Shown: positions 54,059 to 62,750 of the stretch, one piece after another
Layout of the letters: each line of letters begins with the position of its first letter
How positions within the stretch are numbered: position 1 is the stretch's first letter
Assembly (NCBI GenBank): GCA_020444275.1
Contig: JAHLLG010000001.1
Location: 310,001-374,000, forward strand
DNA length: 64,000 nt
Origin: Bacteroidota bacterium
GTDB lineage: Bacteria > Bacteroidota > Bacteroidia > Bacteroidales > UBA12077
Direction of reading: 5' to 3'
Program-made: the position numbers and the translations under genes
The notes under the pieces: model-generated
What the model was told of the DNA's origin: nothing
Seen by the model: the letters and a program-made list of their open reading frames with translations, nothing else
Databases searched by the model: none

Positions 54059-55577
54059 TCTTTAAGTATTCATTATAATCGTGCATTAATGCTTCGTAAA
54101 ACATTTTTGAGATCACAACCGATCCTTTCCAGGTAAAATGTGTGTAATCCGTTCTAGCCAGCGGTGGATTATTGTTAACCCACGATGGCATAGAGTTTTT
54201 TCCACCCATAGCTTCATACATATCCCAAAAAGCACATCCGGCTTTGAATGCTGCATTTTTTTGTGCTTCACGAATTTTTTCAATATTTGGATAGGATTCG
54301 AGTTGTCCTATATGTTTTCTCGACATATCGGATACACCAATTACAATTATATTGATATCTGGTCGTAAGCTTTTTAGTGTTTTTAACTGCTTATAAAATT
54401 GTTTTTCATAATATGAATAGTCATCTCTGATATAAGGTACCAGATTTACTCCAAACTGCATGATAATTAACTTGGCATTAATTTTTTGGTACATGGAACG
54501 TAAAAAAGCCAGGTCGGTTTTTGTGAAATCTACACCACTACTACCGCGCAATGGTATATTATCAACAGCAATACCTTTCATATCATCTAGAGCAATTCCA
54601 TAAATATCCGGGCTGTCTTCACCTTTAAATGTTAAGGTAACTTCATCTAAAGTGCCATCAATATCCCACGAAAAAGTATTTAAATGATGCGAAACAGGAA
54701 CTAGTTCAGCATCCAACGTTTGATCTTTGTACTTTAATTCGGCGATAAAGGGGCGTTCATTATAACCGTAAAATACTCTACACTGCTTGAATTTTCTGGT
54801 TCTGAAATATGTGATATTTGATTTCTGAAGGTTAATTTCTCCAAAACACATTTTATTTTCAGAAGAGTTTACAGGCGCAAAGCGACCAAAACTCATTAAT
54901 GCACCAAGTCGTTTATGGTTTATGTTTCCATTTTTTATACTTTGTATGGTATATCTTTCCCAGCTTCCATTTAAATGAAGTTGCATAGAAAGATTTGTTC
55001 CTTTGATAATGACCGGGGCAAACATACCGATACCTAAACCACCAAATTGTTTTTGTAACTCGTTGCGGATATATGAAGTTATTCTGTCACCTTCGATCTG
55101 AGAATCTCCATAGTGTAAAACTCGTATTAATTCTCCGGAACTTTTAAGTGTTTTTAAATTACCAAAAAAGGAGTATAGCACAGACTTATCATTATCCGGG
55201 TACTCCAGAAATTGTGTAATTGTTCCAGGCTTATTTTTAGGTGGAGATTGTTTAATTGTATCTACTTTGGGAATTGTATCAGGGTATATTTCTGCTTTTA
55301 ATGAATCGGCAATTGGCTTTAATGAGTCTCTCTTTTCTGTTAACGTATCTTCAATGATATCTGTAATGTCTTGATTTATTTCGGCTTGATGATACTCTAA
55401 TATTTGAGAAATATCGGCATACTTAGATTCTTCAGTTACAAAGATGTTCTTAATATTGGGGAACTGTAGTACAATATTTTTACCCAACTGAATCCCGTTT
55501 ACAGGAAACACATATGATATGAGCGAAAGTACAAGAAATATGGTTATAAAAAAGAGTAAAATTTTATAGGGTTTCAT
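54039..55577 (-). CDS. Membrane-anchored SGNH/GDSL-fold protein
   Basis: The 512-residue protein has one N-terminal membrane anchor (about 7-25) and a Pro/Lys/Thr-rich linker (about 85-120). A periplasmic SGNH domain has HYGDSQIEGDR with the Ser nucleophile, FGVNLVPYI and a late ARTDYTHFTWKG bearing the Asp/His pair. It heads the operon SGNH-SGNH-MBOAT. The two SGNH proteins share the same block order, suggesting duplication within the operon. No clear promoter is seen in the 160-bp gap upstream. Confidence 0.85.
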   Translation of the reverse strand: MKPYKILLFFITIFLVLSLISYVFPVNGIQLGKNIVLQFPNIKNIFVTEESKYADISQILEYHQAEINQDITDIIEDTLTEKRDSLKPIADSLKAEIYPDTIPKVDTIKQSPPKNKPGTITQFLEYPDNDKSVLYSFFGNLKTLKSSGELIRVLHYGDSQIEGDRITSYIRNELQKQFGGLGIGMFAPVIIKGTNLSMQLHLNGSWERYTIQSIKNGNINHKRLGALMSFGRFAPVNSSENKMCFGEINLQKSNITYFRTRKFKQCRVFYGYNERPFIAELKYKDQTLDAELVPVSHHLNTFSWDIDGTLDEVTLTFKGEDSPDIYGIALDDMKGIAVDNIPLRGSSGVDFTKTDLAFLRSMYQKINAKLIIMQFGVNLVPYIRDDYSYYEKQFYKQLKTLKSLRPDINIIVIGVSDMSRKHIGQLESYPNIEKIREAQKNAAFKAGCAFWDMYEAMGGKNSMPSWVNNNPPLARTDYTHFTWKGSVVISKMFYEALMHDYNEYLKNEKINR

Positions 55578-55740
55578 TAAGTTTGCACTTACAATTTGAC
55601 TCCTAAATATATCAATATTTCTTTAAATAGAAGCGTTTTATTGGTTTAAACTAATCTATTACAGAAATTCTATACAGATCTACTGAACCAAAACCTCCAA
55701 ATAAAATTAAAATCTGACTTAGCTAATACATAAAACATAT

Positions 55741-56673
55741 TTATATCCACCTTTTTTTTCTGATCATAAATATGCCGATAAGTGCAATAGCAGAAGAAAA
55801 ACCAATAATACTCCAAAAAGCAAAATTTGTATTTTCAAAATGGTTTGGTACATTCATTCCGTAAAAGCTTGCAATCATTGTTGGTATAGCTAAAATAATT
55901 GTAATTATAGTAAGTTGCTTCATTACAAAGTTTAGATTATTGGAAATTACCGACGCAAAAGCATCCATCATTCCACTTTGAATATCACTATAAATATTGG
56001 CCATTTCAATAGCCTGTTTATTTTCTATTAGCACGTCTTCCAGCAACTCATCAGAGTAATTGTTAGTTTTTAAAAAACGAGAAGTTTTGAATTTGGCAAA
56101 TAAGAACTCGTTAGAGCGCAGCGATGTAGTAAAATATACGAGGCATTTCTCTAATTTAAGTAATTTATGCAGCTCCTCATTTTTAGTTGATTTCTCCAAA
56201 TCCTTTTCAACCAAGTTTGTTTGAAAGTTGATTTGTCTTAAATACCTATGATACATATTTGTTGTATGCAGGAAAAGATTAAGAATAAAATCTATCTTGT
56301 TTTTATGATCAAATGTTTTTTTTCTTCTATGATTGAAAAACTCAGATAATACATTATTCTCGTATTGACAGAGTACGAGGATATAATCATCAGAAATAAT
56401 AATTCCTAAAGGAATTGTAGAAAAAGGAATCCCGTTTTCAGCTGACTGGATTGGAATTCTCAAGATCATAACAATCTTATTATTTTCAATTTCCAGTCTT
56501 GATCGTTCATCAACGTCCATAATATCCAGAATAATATCTTCCGGAATATCAAAGGTTGTTTTTATCACATCTTTTTCCTCTGTTGTTGGTGAAGTTACGC
56601 TTATAACAGAACCTTTTTTGAAAGTTTGAATGGGTAGCAGTCCGCTTGAAATAATTTGCCAGTAAGATATCAT
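55741..56673 (-). CDS. corA: CorA-family magnesium transporter
   Basis: The protein has an acidic N-terminal cytoplasmic domain and long helices with many Lys/Glu. Two C-terminal membrane segments follow, with the GMN selectivity motif (SFYGMNVP, residues 272-274 by this start) between them and a basic tail. CorA-type channels conduct Mg2+ and sometimes Co2+ or Ni2+. I chose the ATG at 56673 (310 residues) because GGAGG lies at the ideal distance; an in-frame ATG at 56688 would add five residues. The leader upstream has a peptide frame and alternative hairpins. Confidence 0.88.
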   Translation of the reverse strand: MISYWQIISSGLLPIQTFKKGSVISVTSPTTEEKDVIKTTFDIPEDIILDIMDVDERSRLEIENNKIVMILRIPIQSAENGIPFSTIPLGIIISDDYILVLCQYENNVLSEFFNHRRKKTFDHKNKIDFILNLFLHTTNMYHRYLRQINFQTNLVEKDLEKSTKNEELHKLLKLEKCLVYFTTSLRSNEFLFAKFKTSRFLKTNNYSDELLEDVLIENKQAIEMANIYSDIQSGMMDAFASVISNNLNFVMKQLTIITIILAIPTMIASFYGMNVPNHFENTNFAFWSIIGFSSAIALIGIFMIRKKRWI

Positions 56674-56677
56674 TTTT

Positions 56678-56727
56678 AGTACCTCCATGTTTAATAATCA
56701 TAAGGAGGTACTTAGAAGTACTCCTTA
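56678..56727 (-). promoter_or_regulatory. Alternative hairpins controlling the corA ribosome-binding site
   Basis: On the mRNA, arm A TAAGGAGTACTT (56727-56716) can pair with arm B AAGTACCTCCTTA (56713-56701), one bulge allowed. Arm B can instead pair with GGAGGTACT (56686-56678), a perfect 9-bp match that hides the Shine-Dalgarno sequence of the ATG at 56673. The two structures exclude each other. Confidence 0.65.
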
Positions 56728-56769
56728 GATTTTGATTTGTATTGTTTTCTTCGGATAATAATCGTCCAT
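56725..56769 (-). CDS. Candidate 14-residue leader peptide of corA
   Basis: The frame reads MDDYYPKKTIQIKI and stops with TAA at 56727-56725, which is the first triplet of hairpin arm A. It starts about 17 nt after the predicted transcription start. The early Asp-Asp and Pro residues recall peptides that destabilise translating ribosomes when Mg2+ is low, such as MgtL. That it is translated is inference. Confidence 0.5.
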   Translation of the reverse strand: MDDYYPKKTIQIKI

Positions 56770-56792
56770 AATAAAAATTATTTTTGGCAGTG

Positions 56793-56800
56793 CAAATATA
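56793..56800 (-). promoter_or_regulatory. -7 promoter element of corA
   Basis: TATATTTG on the minus strand fits TAnnTTTG exactly. It predicts a start near 56786 and a leader of about 110 nt to the ATG at 56673. No good -33 element was found. The remaining gap up to 57000 is AT-rich, with nothing else recognisable. Confidence 0.5.
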
Positions 56801-56999
56801 AGCTTAATAATCATTTGTTTATGAAAAGTGATAAATATTTTTATTCGTTGTTGGTTAGTTTTTATATGTGTAAACCAAGATATAATTGCACAGTAATAAA
56901 TGAGTATGCTTTTTTTGTAGATTGATTTTACATTTTATGGGTTTTATATTTTGGTTAATTATTATACCTTGCATGAATAACACAAAAAGGGATGGTTAC

Positions 57000-57536
57000 A
57001 TGCAAAGGTTATTGGTTTTAAATGGAAGTCCTCGAAAAAAAGGGAATACATCGGTTCTCAGTGAATATCTGCTTAATCAGCTAAGCTCAAACTATAAAAC
57101 AGAACAAATCTTTTTATACGATTATTCAATAAATCCTTGTATGGACTGTAGAGCATGCAAGATTGACGAACTGGAATGCATCCTGGAGGATGGCATGTCA
57201 GAAATTTACAAAAAAATAGATCAGGCCGATGTATTGATTTTTGGTTCACCAATATATTGGTTTGGCCCGACAGCGCAAACGAAAATGCTAATCGATCGAT
57301 TCAGGCCGTATTTTTCCAATAAGAAATTGGAAAAGAAGAAAGCTGCAATAGTATTACCTGCCGGCACAGGCTCTGCCGATTGCGATTTAACCACAGAAAT
57401 GTTTAAACGAGTGTTTGATGCCTTAGATGTTGATTTTATGGGTGTTATTACTTCAAAATCATATGATGTTGGCGATGCCTATAATGATAAGAAAGCCATG
57501 AAAAATGTAGAGCTTCTTGCACAAAAGTTACTATAA
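57000..57536 (+). CDS. NAD(P)H-dependent FMN reductase / flavodoxin-fold oxidoreductase
   Basis: The 178-residue protein begins MQRLLVLNGSPRKKGNTS, the FMN-phosphate loop of the NADPH-dependent FMN reductase family. A CMDCRACK cluster (CxxCxxC) and FGSPIYWFGPTAQTKMLIDRF follow, seen in iron-sulfur-flavoprotein-like members. The frame can extend upstream to a TTG (56922) or ATGs at 56937 and 56973, but these add a hydrophobic stretch; family start favours ATG 57000. Its redox partner is unknown. It ends 1 bp before the convergent transglycosylase gene. Confidence 0.8.
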   Translation: MQRLLVLNGSPRKKGNTSVLSEYLLNQLSSNYKTEQIFLYDYSINPCMDCRACKIDELECILEDGMSEIYKKIDQADVLIFGSPIYWFGPTAQTKMLIDRFRPYFSNKKLEKKKAAIVLPAGTGSADCDLTTEMFKRVFDALDVDFMGVITSKSYDVGDAYNDKKAMKNVELLAQKLL

Positions 57537-57537
57537 A

Positions 57538-59079
57538 TTAACCTTTAGGTTTGATCTTAATATATTGTCCGGCTTTTAATGATTTTCCGCTGTTCATATT
57601 ATTTAATTGCATAATGTCGTTTTCGGTCACTCCTGAATATTTTTTTGCAATTTCCCAAAGTGTATCGCCGTAGCGAACTTTGTAATACACGTAGTTATCA
57701 TCTAAAGGTTCCGAGTTGATTTCATCAGGACGTGTGGTATTTTTCCCAATTCTTTTTTGTTTTTGTTCAAATGTTAAGTTATTTATATCAGCATATTTTG
57801 AAGCTGATCCTTTTGGAACATAAATATTTAATTTTTGACCTACACGAATCATATTTCCCCGAATATTATTCCAATAGCGAATATCAGATGTTCTAACGTT
57901 ATACCACTCCGAAATAAAGCCAAGGTTATCTCCCGATTTAACAGTGTAAATCAACTTATCTCTATTTGTTGGTGGCTGCGGTACGTAATAAGAATGCTGT
58001 GGATTTCGAATCGTATTATCGGCATTAAAATAAATTGAATCTTTATAGGCTAATATCGAATCTTGCAAATCAATAAATTTTCCTGTAAATTCCATTGGAA
58101 TGGTTAAGGGAAAATTTGTGCCTTTGGCTGGCACAATATCAATTTTGTACTGTGGATTTAAATCGCGCAAAGCTTTTAACGGAATATCTAAAACTTCTGA
58201 AACTTGCTTTAAATGTAAATTATCCGAAAGCATAATAGTATCGGTTGCAATTGGAATCTCGGGAAATCGCGGATTTAATCCGTGCTCTTTATAATAGTTA
58301 AATGTATAGGTTGCTGCAATGTAAGCAGGCACATAACCACGGGTTTCGCGTGGTAAGCGATAATATATTTTCCAAAAATCACGATTACCTCCCGATCGGC
58401 GAATGGCCTTATTTACGTTTCCGGGGCCACAATTATAAGCAGCAATAACTAACGTCCAGTCGTTAAACATAGCATACAGGTCTTTCATAAAAAGCGCAGC
58501 AGCATGCGCTGATTTTATGGGGTCTCTTCTTTCGTCGACATATGAATTAACCGTTAAATCGTACATGCGGGCTGTTCCATACATGAACTGCCACATTCCG
58601 GTTGCTCCAACACGCGAAACCGCCCTGGGATTTAAAGCTGATTCAATTACTGCCATATATTTTAATTCGGTAGGAATACCATAGCTTTCAAAAATTTCCT
58701 CAATTTTCGGGAAGTAGTAATCGGCAACACCAATCATTGTTTCAACACTTTCTCGGCGCTGTTTTGTGTAAACATGAATATAGTTTCGTACGATTTTATT
58801 ATATGAAAGATCAATAATCGAAGGAATATCTTGTAATCGCTCTATGTAAACCGAATCAGGGAATTCGGGTATATAGGAGAGAGAATCCTTACCTGTGTAA
58901 TCAGTTTTAATAGCATTTTTAACATACCATAGGTTAATTAAACTATCGAGGTTAGTTTCAAAACGGGCTTTTAATGAGTAACTCTGTATGGAGTCGTTTC
59001 CTGGCACAATGTTATCATTTGCTTTAGATAAATTAAATAGAGAAAGAAGTATCGCAATTATAAGTATTTTCCTGGTCAT
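57538..59079 (-). CDS. MltD-like lytic transglycosylase with LysM repeats
   Basis: The enzyme cleaves peptidoglycan glycan strands in the periplasm. The ATG at 59079 gives 513 residues with a signal peptide; the TTG at 59151 would add 24 residues in front of it. The SLT domain has the catalytic Glu146 in VIESALNPRA, then GATGMWQFM and AAYNCGPGNV. Two LysM domains close the protein (YTVKSGDNLGFISEWY and YKVRYGDTLWEIAKKY). It lies after DUF5683 and parAB on the same strand. Confidence 0.92.
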   Translation of the reverse strand: MTRKILIIAILLSLFNLSKANDNIVPGNDSIQSYSLKARFETNLDSLINLWYVKNAIKTDYTGKDSLSYIPEFPDSVYIERLQDIPSIIDLSYNKIVRNYIHVYTKQRRESVETMIGVADYYFPKIEEIFESYGIPTELKYMAVIESALNPRAVSRVGATGMWQFMYGTARMYDLTVNSYVDERRDPIKSAHAAALFMKDLYAMFNDWTLVIAAYNCGPGNVNKAIRRSGGNRDFWKIYYRLPRETRGYVPAYIAATYTFNYYKEHGLNPRFPEIPIATDTIMLSDNLHLKQVSEVLDIPLKALRDLNPQYKIDIVPAKGTNFPLTIPMEFTGKFIDLQDSILAYKDSIYFNADNTIRNPQHSYYVPQPPTNRDKLIYTVKSGDNLGFISEWYNVRTSDIRYWNNIRGNMIRVGQKLNIYVPKGSASKYADINNLTFEQKQKRIGKNTTRPDEINSEPLDDNYVYYKVRYGDTLWEIAKKYSGVTENDIMQLNNMNSGKSLKAGQYIKIKPKG

Positions 59080-59176
59080 AGTTTTACTATAAGTTTTGTA
59101 AAATGTTTTCTGATGATGTTTAATAATAACGTTCTGCAAATCAATTGACAAACACTAAAAATAATCTTATTTACTT

Positions 59177-59734
59177 TCAAAACGAAATTCGTAGAGCCAA
59201 ACCATATGTTTGCTGATAGTTTACTGGTTTGTTAATTGCGGGTTGAACATTAAACGAGAGATCATCATTTATTTCATAATTAAACAAATGTGCATCAACA
59301 GTAGCATCAACAACGTTGAGCAAGTAAACTGCTGCCATAAGAATTACATTCAGATCTCTATTACGCCGGTAATTATCTTTAATTCGCAATAAGATTTCTT
59401 TGTCGGTATAACCTTCAAATTCCGTTATGAGTTCGGCATCCATATCAGAATATGCATTTTTATATTTGTTATACTGTTCGTTATTAAAATCAAAGGCATA
59501 AATAAGAATTCCGGTTGCTCCATAAATGATAGGCAGTTTCCAGTACTTCTTATTATAAATTTGACCTAATCCGGGAATTAATGCAGAATAAATGGTTGCC
59601 TTATGTGGCGAATGAACATTTAATTTTTGCTGAAAAGAAGTATCAGGAGAGGCTATGTTTTGGCCTTTCCCAGCAAAAAAATTACTTGTAAGTAATAGTA
59701 TGATTAAAAAGATTTTTAAACTTTTTCCCAGCAA
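59177..59734 (-). CDS. DUF5683 exported protein
   Basis: This 185-residue protein has a signal peptide (about 1-24) and the DUF5683 signature HKATIYSALIPGLGQIYNKKYWKLP with following hydrophobic stretch. The function is unknown; it is common next to parB and lytic transglycosylase genes in Bacteroidota. The only possible start in frame is TTG at 59734; no ATG occurs before the signature. A TAATTTTG overlaps this start and may be a fortuitous -7 element. It lies 34 bp after parB. Confidence 0.82.
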   Translation of the reverse strand: MLGKSLKIFLIILLLTSNFFAGKGQNIASPDTSFQQKLNVHSPHKATIYSALIPGLGQIYNKKYWKLPIIYGATGILIYAFDFNNEQYNKYKNAYSDMDAELITEFEGYTDKEILLRIKDNYRRNRDLNVILMAAVYLLNVVDATVDAHLFNYEINDDLSFNVQPAINKPVNYQQTYGLALRISF

Positions 59735-59768
59735 AATTAAATCGGTTTATATGAAATACCGGGCAAAA

Positions 59769-60638
59769 TTATTTCATTTTATCAATAATTCCCATTATTC
59801 TCTCTAAATCTTCATCAGATTTAAACGGAATAACGATTTTTCCACTTCCTTTATTGTTTCTTTTGAAGTCTATATTTGAATCAAAGTGCTCCTCAAGATG
59901 TTTTTTTAGTTGTTCGTATTCTTCCGGCAAACGAACTTTATCTTTTTTATTGGCACTATTTTTTGGGGTATTGATATCGCGAATTATATCTTCGGTTTTA
60001 CGAACCGATAGTGCTTCATCAATTATTTTGTAATATATTTTAAGCTGGGTTTTTTCGTTTTTAATATTAACAAGCGCTCTTGCATGTCCCATACTTATTT
60101 GCTTATCGCGGATACCAAGCTGAATTTCTGCCGGTAATTTTAGTAAGCGAAGGTAATTAGATATGGTAGATCTTTTTTTACCTACACGCTCACTCATATT
60201 TTCCTGAGTAAGCTTACACTCTTCGATTAATCGCTGGTAACTTATAGCAACTTCAATGGCATCAAGATCTTCACGTTGAATATTTTCTACCAGAGCCATT
60301 TCAAGCATTCCCTGATCGTCAGCAAATCGAATAAAAGCAGGTATTTTTTTTAGTCCGGCTTGTTGCGCAGCTCGTAGTCTTCTTTCTCCAGAAATTAACT
60401 GAAATTTATTGTCATCAACCTTACGCACTGTAATGGGTTGAATTATCCCAAGCTCTTTAATTGAGGTTGCTAACTCTTCCAGTGCTTCTTCGTTAAAAAT
60501 AGATCTGGGTTGGAATGGGTTTGCCTCTATTTTATCTATATCAATTTCGTTAACTGCGTCGGCTGTTACAATATGTTCCTGCCCTGCATCGTCAATTAGT
60601 GCTCCTAGTCCTCGTCCTAATGCATTTCTTTTTGCCAT
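59769..60638 (-). CDS. parB: Chromosome partitioning protein ParB
   Basis: ParB is a CTP-dependent clamp that loads at parS sites. The 289-residue protein begins AKRNALGRGLGALID. IEANPFQPRSIFNEEAL, GERRLRAAQQAG, ENIQREDLDAIEVA and the helix-turn-helix VGKKRSTISNYLRLLKLP follow, and the C-terminal dimerisation region is GKIVIPFKSDEDL. It is 27 bp after parA. I searched by eye for a TGTTNCACGTGNAACA-type parS in the window and found none. Confidence 0.96.
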   Translation of the reverse strand: MAKRNALGRGLGALIDDAGQEHIVTADAVNEIDIDKIEANPFQPRSIFNEEALEELATSIKELGIIQPITVRKVDDNKFQLISGERRLRAAQQAGLKKIPAFIRFADDQGMLEMALVENIQREDLDAIEVAISYQRLIEECKLTQENMSERVGKKRSTISNYLRLLKLPAEIQLGIRDKQISMGHARALVNIKNEKTQLKIYYKIIDEALSVRKTEDIIRDINTPKNSANKKDKVRLPEEYEQLKKHLEEHFDSNIDFKRNNKGSGKIVIPFKSDEDLERIMGIIDKMK

Positions 60639-60665
60639 TTTCGCTTAATTATTATTGTTATTAAT

Positions 60666-61466
60666 CTATTCAACTACTTTATCTGCGTTTGCAATCTTTG
60701 TTTGATCATTCTTTTGTAGGATCTCTCGTGCTAAGTTTAAATAGTTAACAGAACCTTTTGATGCTGCATCGTATAATACAACTGGTTTACCGTAACTGGG
60801 CGACTCACTTAGTTTGATATTTCGCTGGATAATTGTTTCAAAAACCATATCCTGGAAATGTTTTTTAACCTCGTCAACAACCTGGTTAGAAAGTCTTAGT
60901 CTTGGATCGTACATGGTTAATAGGAAACCTTCAATTTCAAGCTCTTTATTTAATCTCGACTGAATAATTTTTATCGTGTTTAATAGTTTACCTAATCCTT
61001 CCAATGCAAAATATTCGCACTGAACTGGAATAACAACAGAGTCGGCTGCAGTAAGAGCATTAACAGTTATTAAACCAAGTGAAGGTGAACAATCGATCAA
61101 GATGTAATCGTAATCGTCTTTCAATTTTTCAATTACATGCTTTAACATATATTCTCTGTTTGGTTGGTTAAGCATTTCAATTTCGGCACCAACCAAATCA
61201 ATATGCGATGGAATTAGATCGAGCCCTTCAATATCACTGTTTAAAATAATATTTTTTGGATCCTGATCATCAACAAGGCATTCATAAATACTGGTTTTTA
61301 CAGCTCTAATATCGAAACCTGTTCCTGATGTTGCGTTTGCCTGCGGATCGGCATCAACGATAAGAACTTTTTTTTCAAGAACAGCTAAGCTAGCTGCTAA
61401 ATTAATTGCTGTTGTTGTTTTACCAACACCACCTTTTTGATTTGCTAATGCAATTACTTTTGCCAT
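60666..61466 (-). CDS. parA: Chromosome partitioning ATPase ParA (Soj)
   Basis: ParA is a nucleoid-binding ATPase that segregates ParB-bound origins. The 266-residue protein has the deviant Walker A KGGVGKTTTAINLA at residues 11-24, LIVDADPQANAT, IDCSPSLGLITVNAL and RNIKLSESPSYGKP. It leads the operon parA-parB-DUF5683-mltD. A TATTTTTG -7 element lies at 61534-61527 on the minus strand, with no clear -33. Confidence 0.96.
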   Translation of the reverse strand: MAKVIALANQKGGVGKTTTAINLAASLAVLEKKVLIVDADPQANATSGTGFDIRAVKTSIYECLVDDQDPKNIILNSDIEGLDLIPSHIDLVGAEIEMLNQPNREYMLKHVIEKLKDDYDYILIDCSPSLGLITVNALTAADSVVIPVQCEYFALEGLGKLLNTIKIIQSRLNKELEIEGFLLTMYDPRLRLSNQVVDEVKKHFQDMVFETIIQRNIKLSESPSYGKPVVLYDAASKGSVNYLNLAREILQKNDQTKIANADKVVE

Positions 61467-61663
61467 AGAGATATGTTTTTAGGAATTAACCTGTTGTTAA
61501 AGTCTGATTTACCTAAATTAGGAATTCAAAAATACAATTTTATCGCGTTTTTCTATTTCACTAACTTAAGAATTGTGAACATTTATTTTAGAGTTATGAA
61601 CACTTTATTAACAATCTCACAATAAATGTTTATTAAATATCTGACTCAGAAAGAACAATGCTT

Positions 61664-62659
61664 TTACGAGAATTTTTCTATAGCTTCTTGCTCTAATTGT
61701 TTTTTATGAATTGGCACAACTCCTACTTTTTCGCAAACTAAGCCACCAGCCAAATTCGAAATTGTTGCTATCGCTTCTGGTTCCATTCCTGCAGCTAAAC
61801 ACAAGCTTGCAGTTCCGATAAGAGTATCGCCAGCTCCCGATACATCTGCAATATCTCTAATTTCAGCCGGGATTATCTTATACGAACTTTTGTTGCCGAT
61901 AAAAACTCCAAGTTCTGATAGTGTAATTAAATAGTGTTTAGCAGAAAGTTCTTCGTCTAATTTTTGCGATGCAGAGAAGATTCCTTCGAAATCGCCTTTC
62001 TGAATATCAATTTTTGAACCTTCAACTAACTCTTTAAAGTTAGGTTTAAAGAGTGTAACATTTTTATATTCCATAAAGTTCCGTTTCTTCGGATCAACAA
62101 GTGTTGGAATATTATGTTTGTTTGCAAAGTCTACAACACTTTTTATTATTTCCGGTGTAATAGATCCTTTATCATAATCTTCAAAAATTATGGCATCGAT
62201 TTGCTTATCTGAGATAAGAGTTAGGATACTTTTGATAAATTTGCTTTCTACTTCCTTATTAAGCTCCTTATCAATTTCTTCATCAACACGTAAAAGTTGC
62301 TGATTATCAGCAATTATTCTTGTTTTTACTGTTGTTTTGCGACTTTCGTCTTCCAGAATTCCTTCGTTAGTTAATTGGCGTTTTTTTAAAAGACTTTGAA
62401 ATGTTTTTGATTTTAGATCTTTACCAATAACCGAACAAAGTATAGGATTAGCTCCTAGTGCCTGAACATTTAAAGCTACGTTTGCTGCTCCACCTAATCG
62501 ATTTTCTTGTTTTGTACTCATAATAATTGGCACCGGCGCTTCGGGTGATATGCGATTTACTTTACCCCACATATATGAGTCGATCATTACATCACCAATA
62601 ATCAAAATATTAAAATTATTGAACGAGTCAAAAATGGATTTTATATCTAATTTTTTCAC
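61664..62659 (-). CDS. rfaE1: PfkB-family D-glycero-beta-D-manno-heptose-7-phosphate kinase-like protein
   Basis: The 331-residue sugar kinase has IGDVMIDSYMWGKVNRISPEAP and RLGGAANVALNVQALGA, which are characteristic of the HldE kinase domain, DPKKRN, and the anion-hole VSGAGDTLIGTASL. It lacks the nucleotidyltransferase half of bifunctional HldE, so it supplies only the kinase step for ADP-heptose, used in lipopolysaccharide. The start is GTG at 62659. A CAAAGATA (-7 TATCTTTG) lies at 62685-62692. Confidence 0.85.
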   Translation of the reverse strand: MKKLDIKSIFDSFNNFNILIIGDVMIDSYMWGKVNRISPEAPVPIIMSTKQENRLGGAANVALNVQALGANPILCSVIGKDLKSKTFQSLLKKRQLTNEGILEDESRKTTVKTRIIADNQQLLRVDEEIDKELNKEVESKFIKSILTLISDKQIDAIIFEDYDKGSITPEIIKSVVDFANKHNIPTLVDPKKRNFMEYKNVTLFKPNFKELVEGSKIDIQKGDFEGIFSASQKLDEELSAKHYLITLSELGVFIGNKSSYKIIPAEIRDIADVSGAGDTLIGTASLCLAAGMEPEAIATISNLAGGLVCEKVGVVPIHKKQLEQEAIEKFS

Positions 62660-62716
62660 TTGATGAACAGTTTAATTTAAAATGCAAAGATAGTAATTCA
62701 AAGACAAGTCTTATAA

Positions 62717-62744
62717 AATTTCAGATTTCAAATTTCAGATTTCA
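62717..62744. repeat. Two tandem copies of a 14-bp unit
   Basis: The unit AATTTCAGATTTCA occurs twice back to back (62717-62730 and 62731-62744), between the heptose-kinase gene and the small lipoprotein gene. A simple slippage repeat is likely. Confidence 0.75.
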
Positions 62745-62750
62745 ACCGTT

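Noticed and set aside
56737-56925. 62-residue plus-strand ORF opposite the corA leader
   Set aside because: Low-complexity, no homology-like motifs, and antisense to the leader that carries structured signals.
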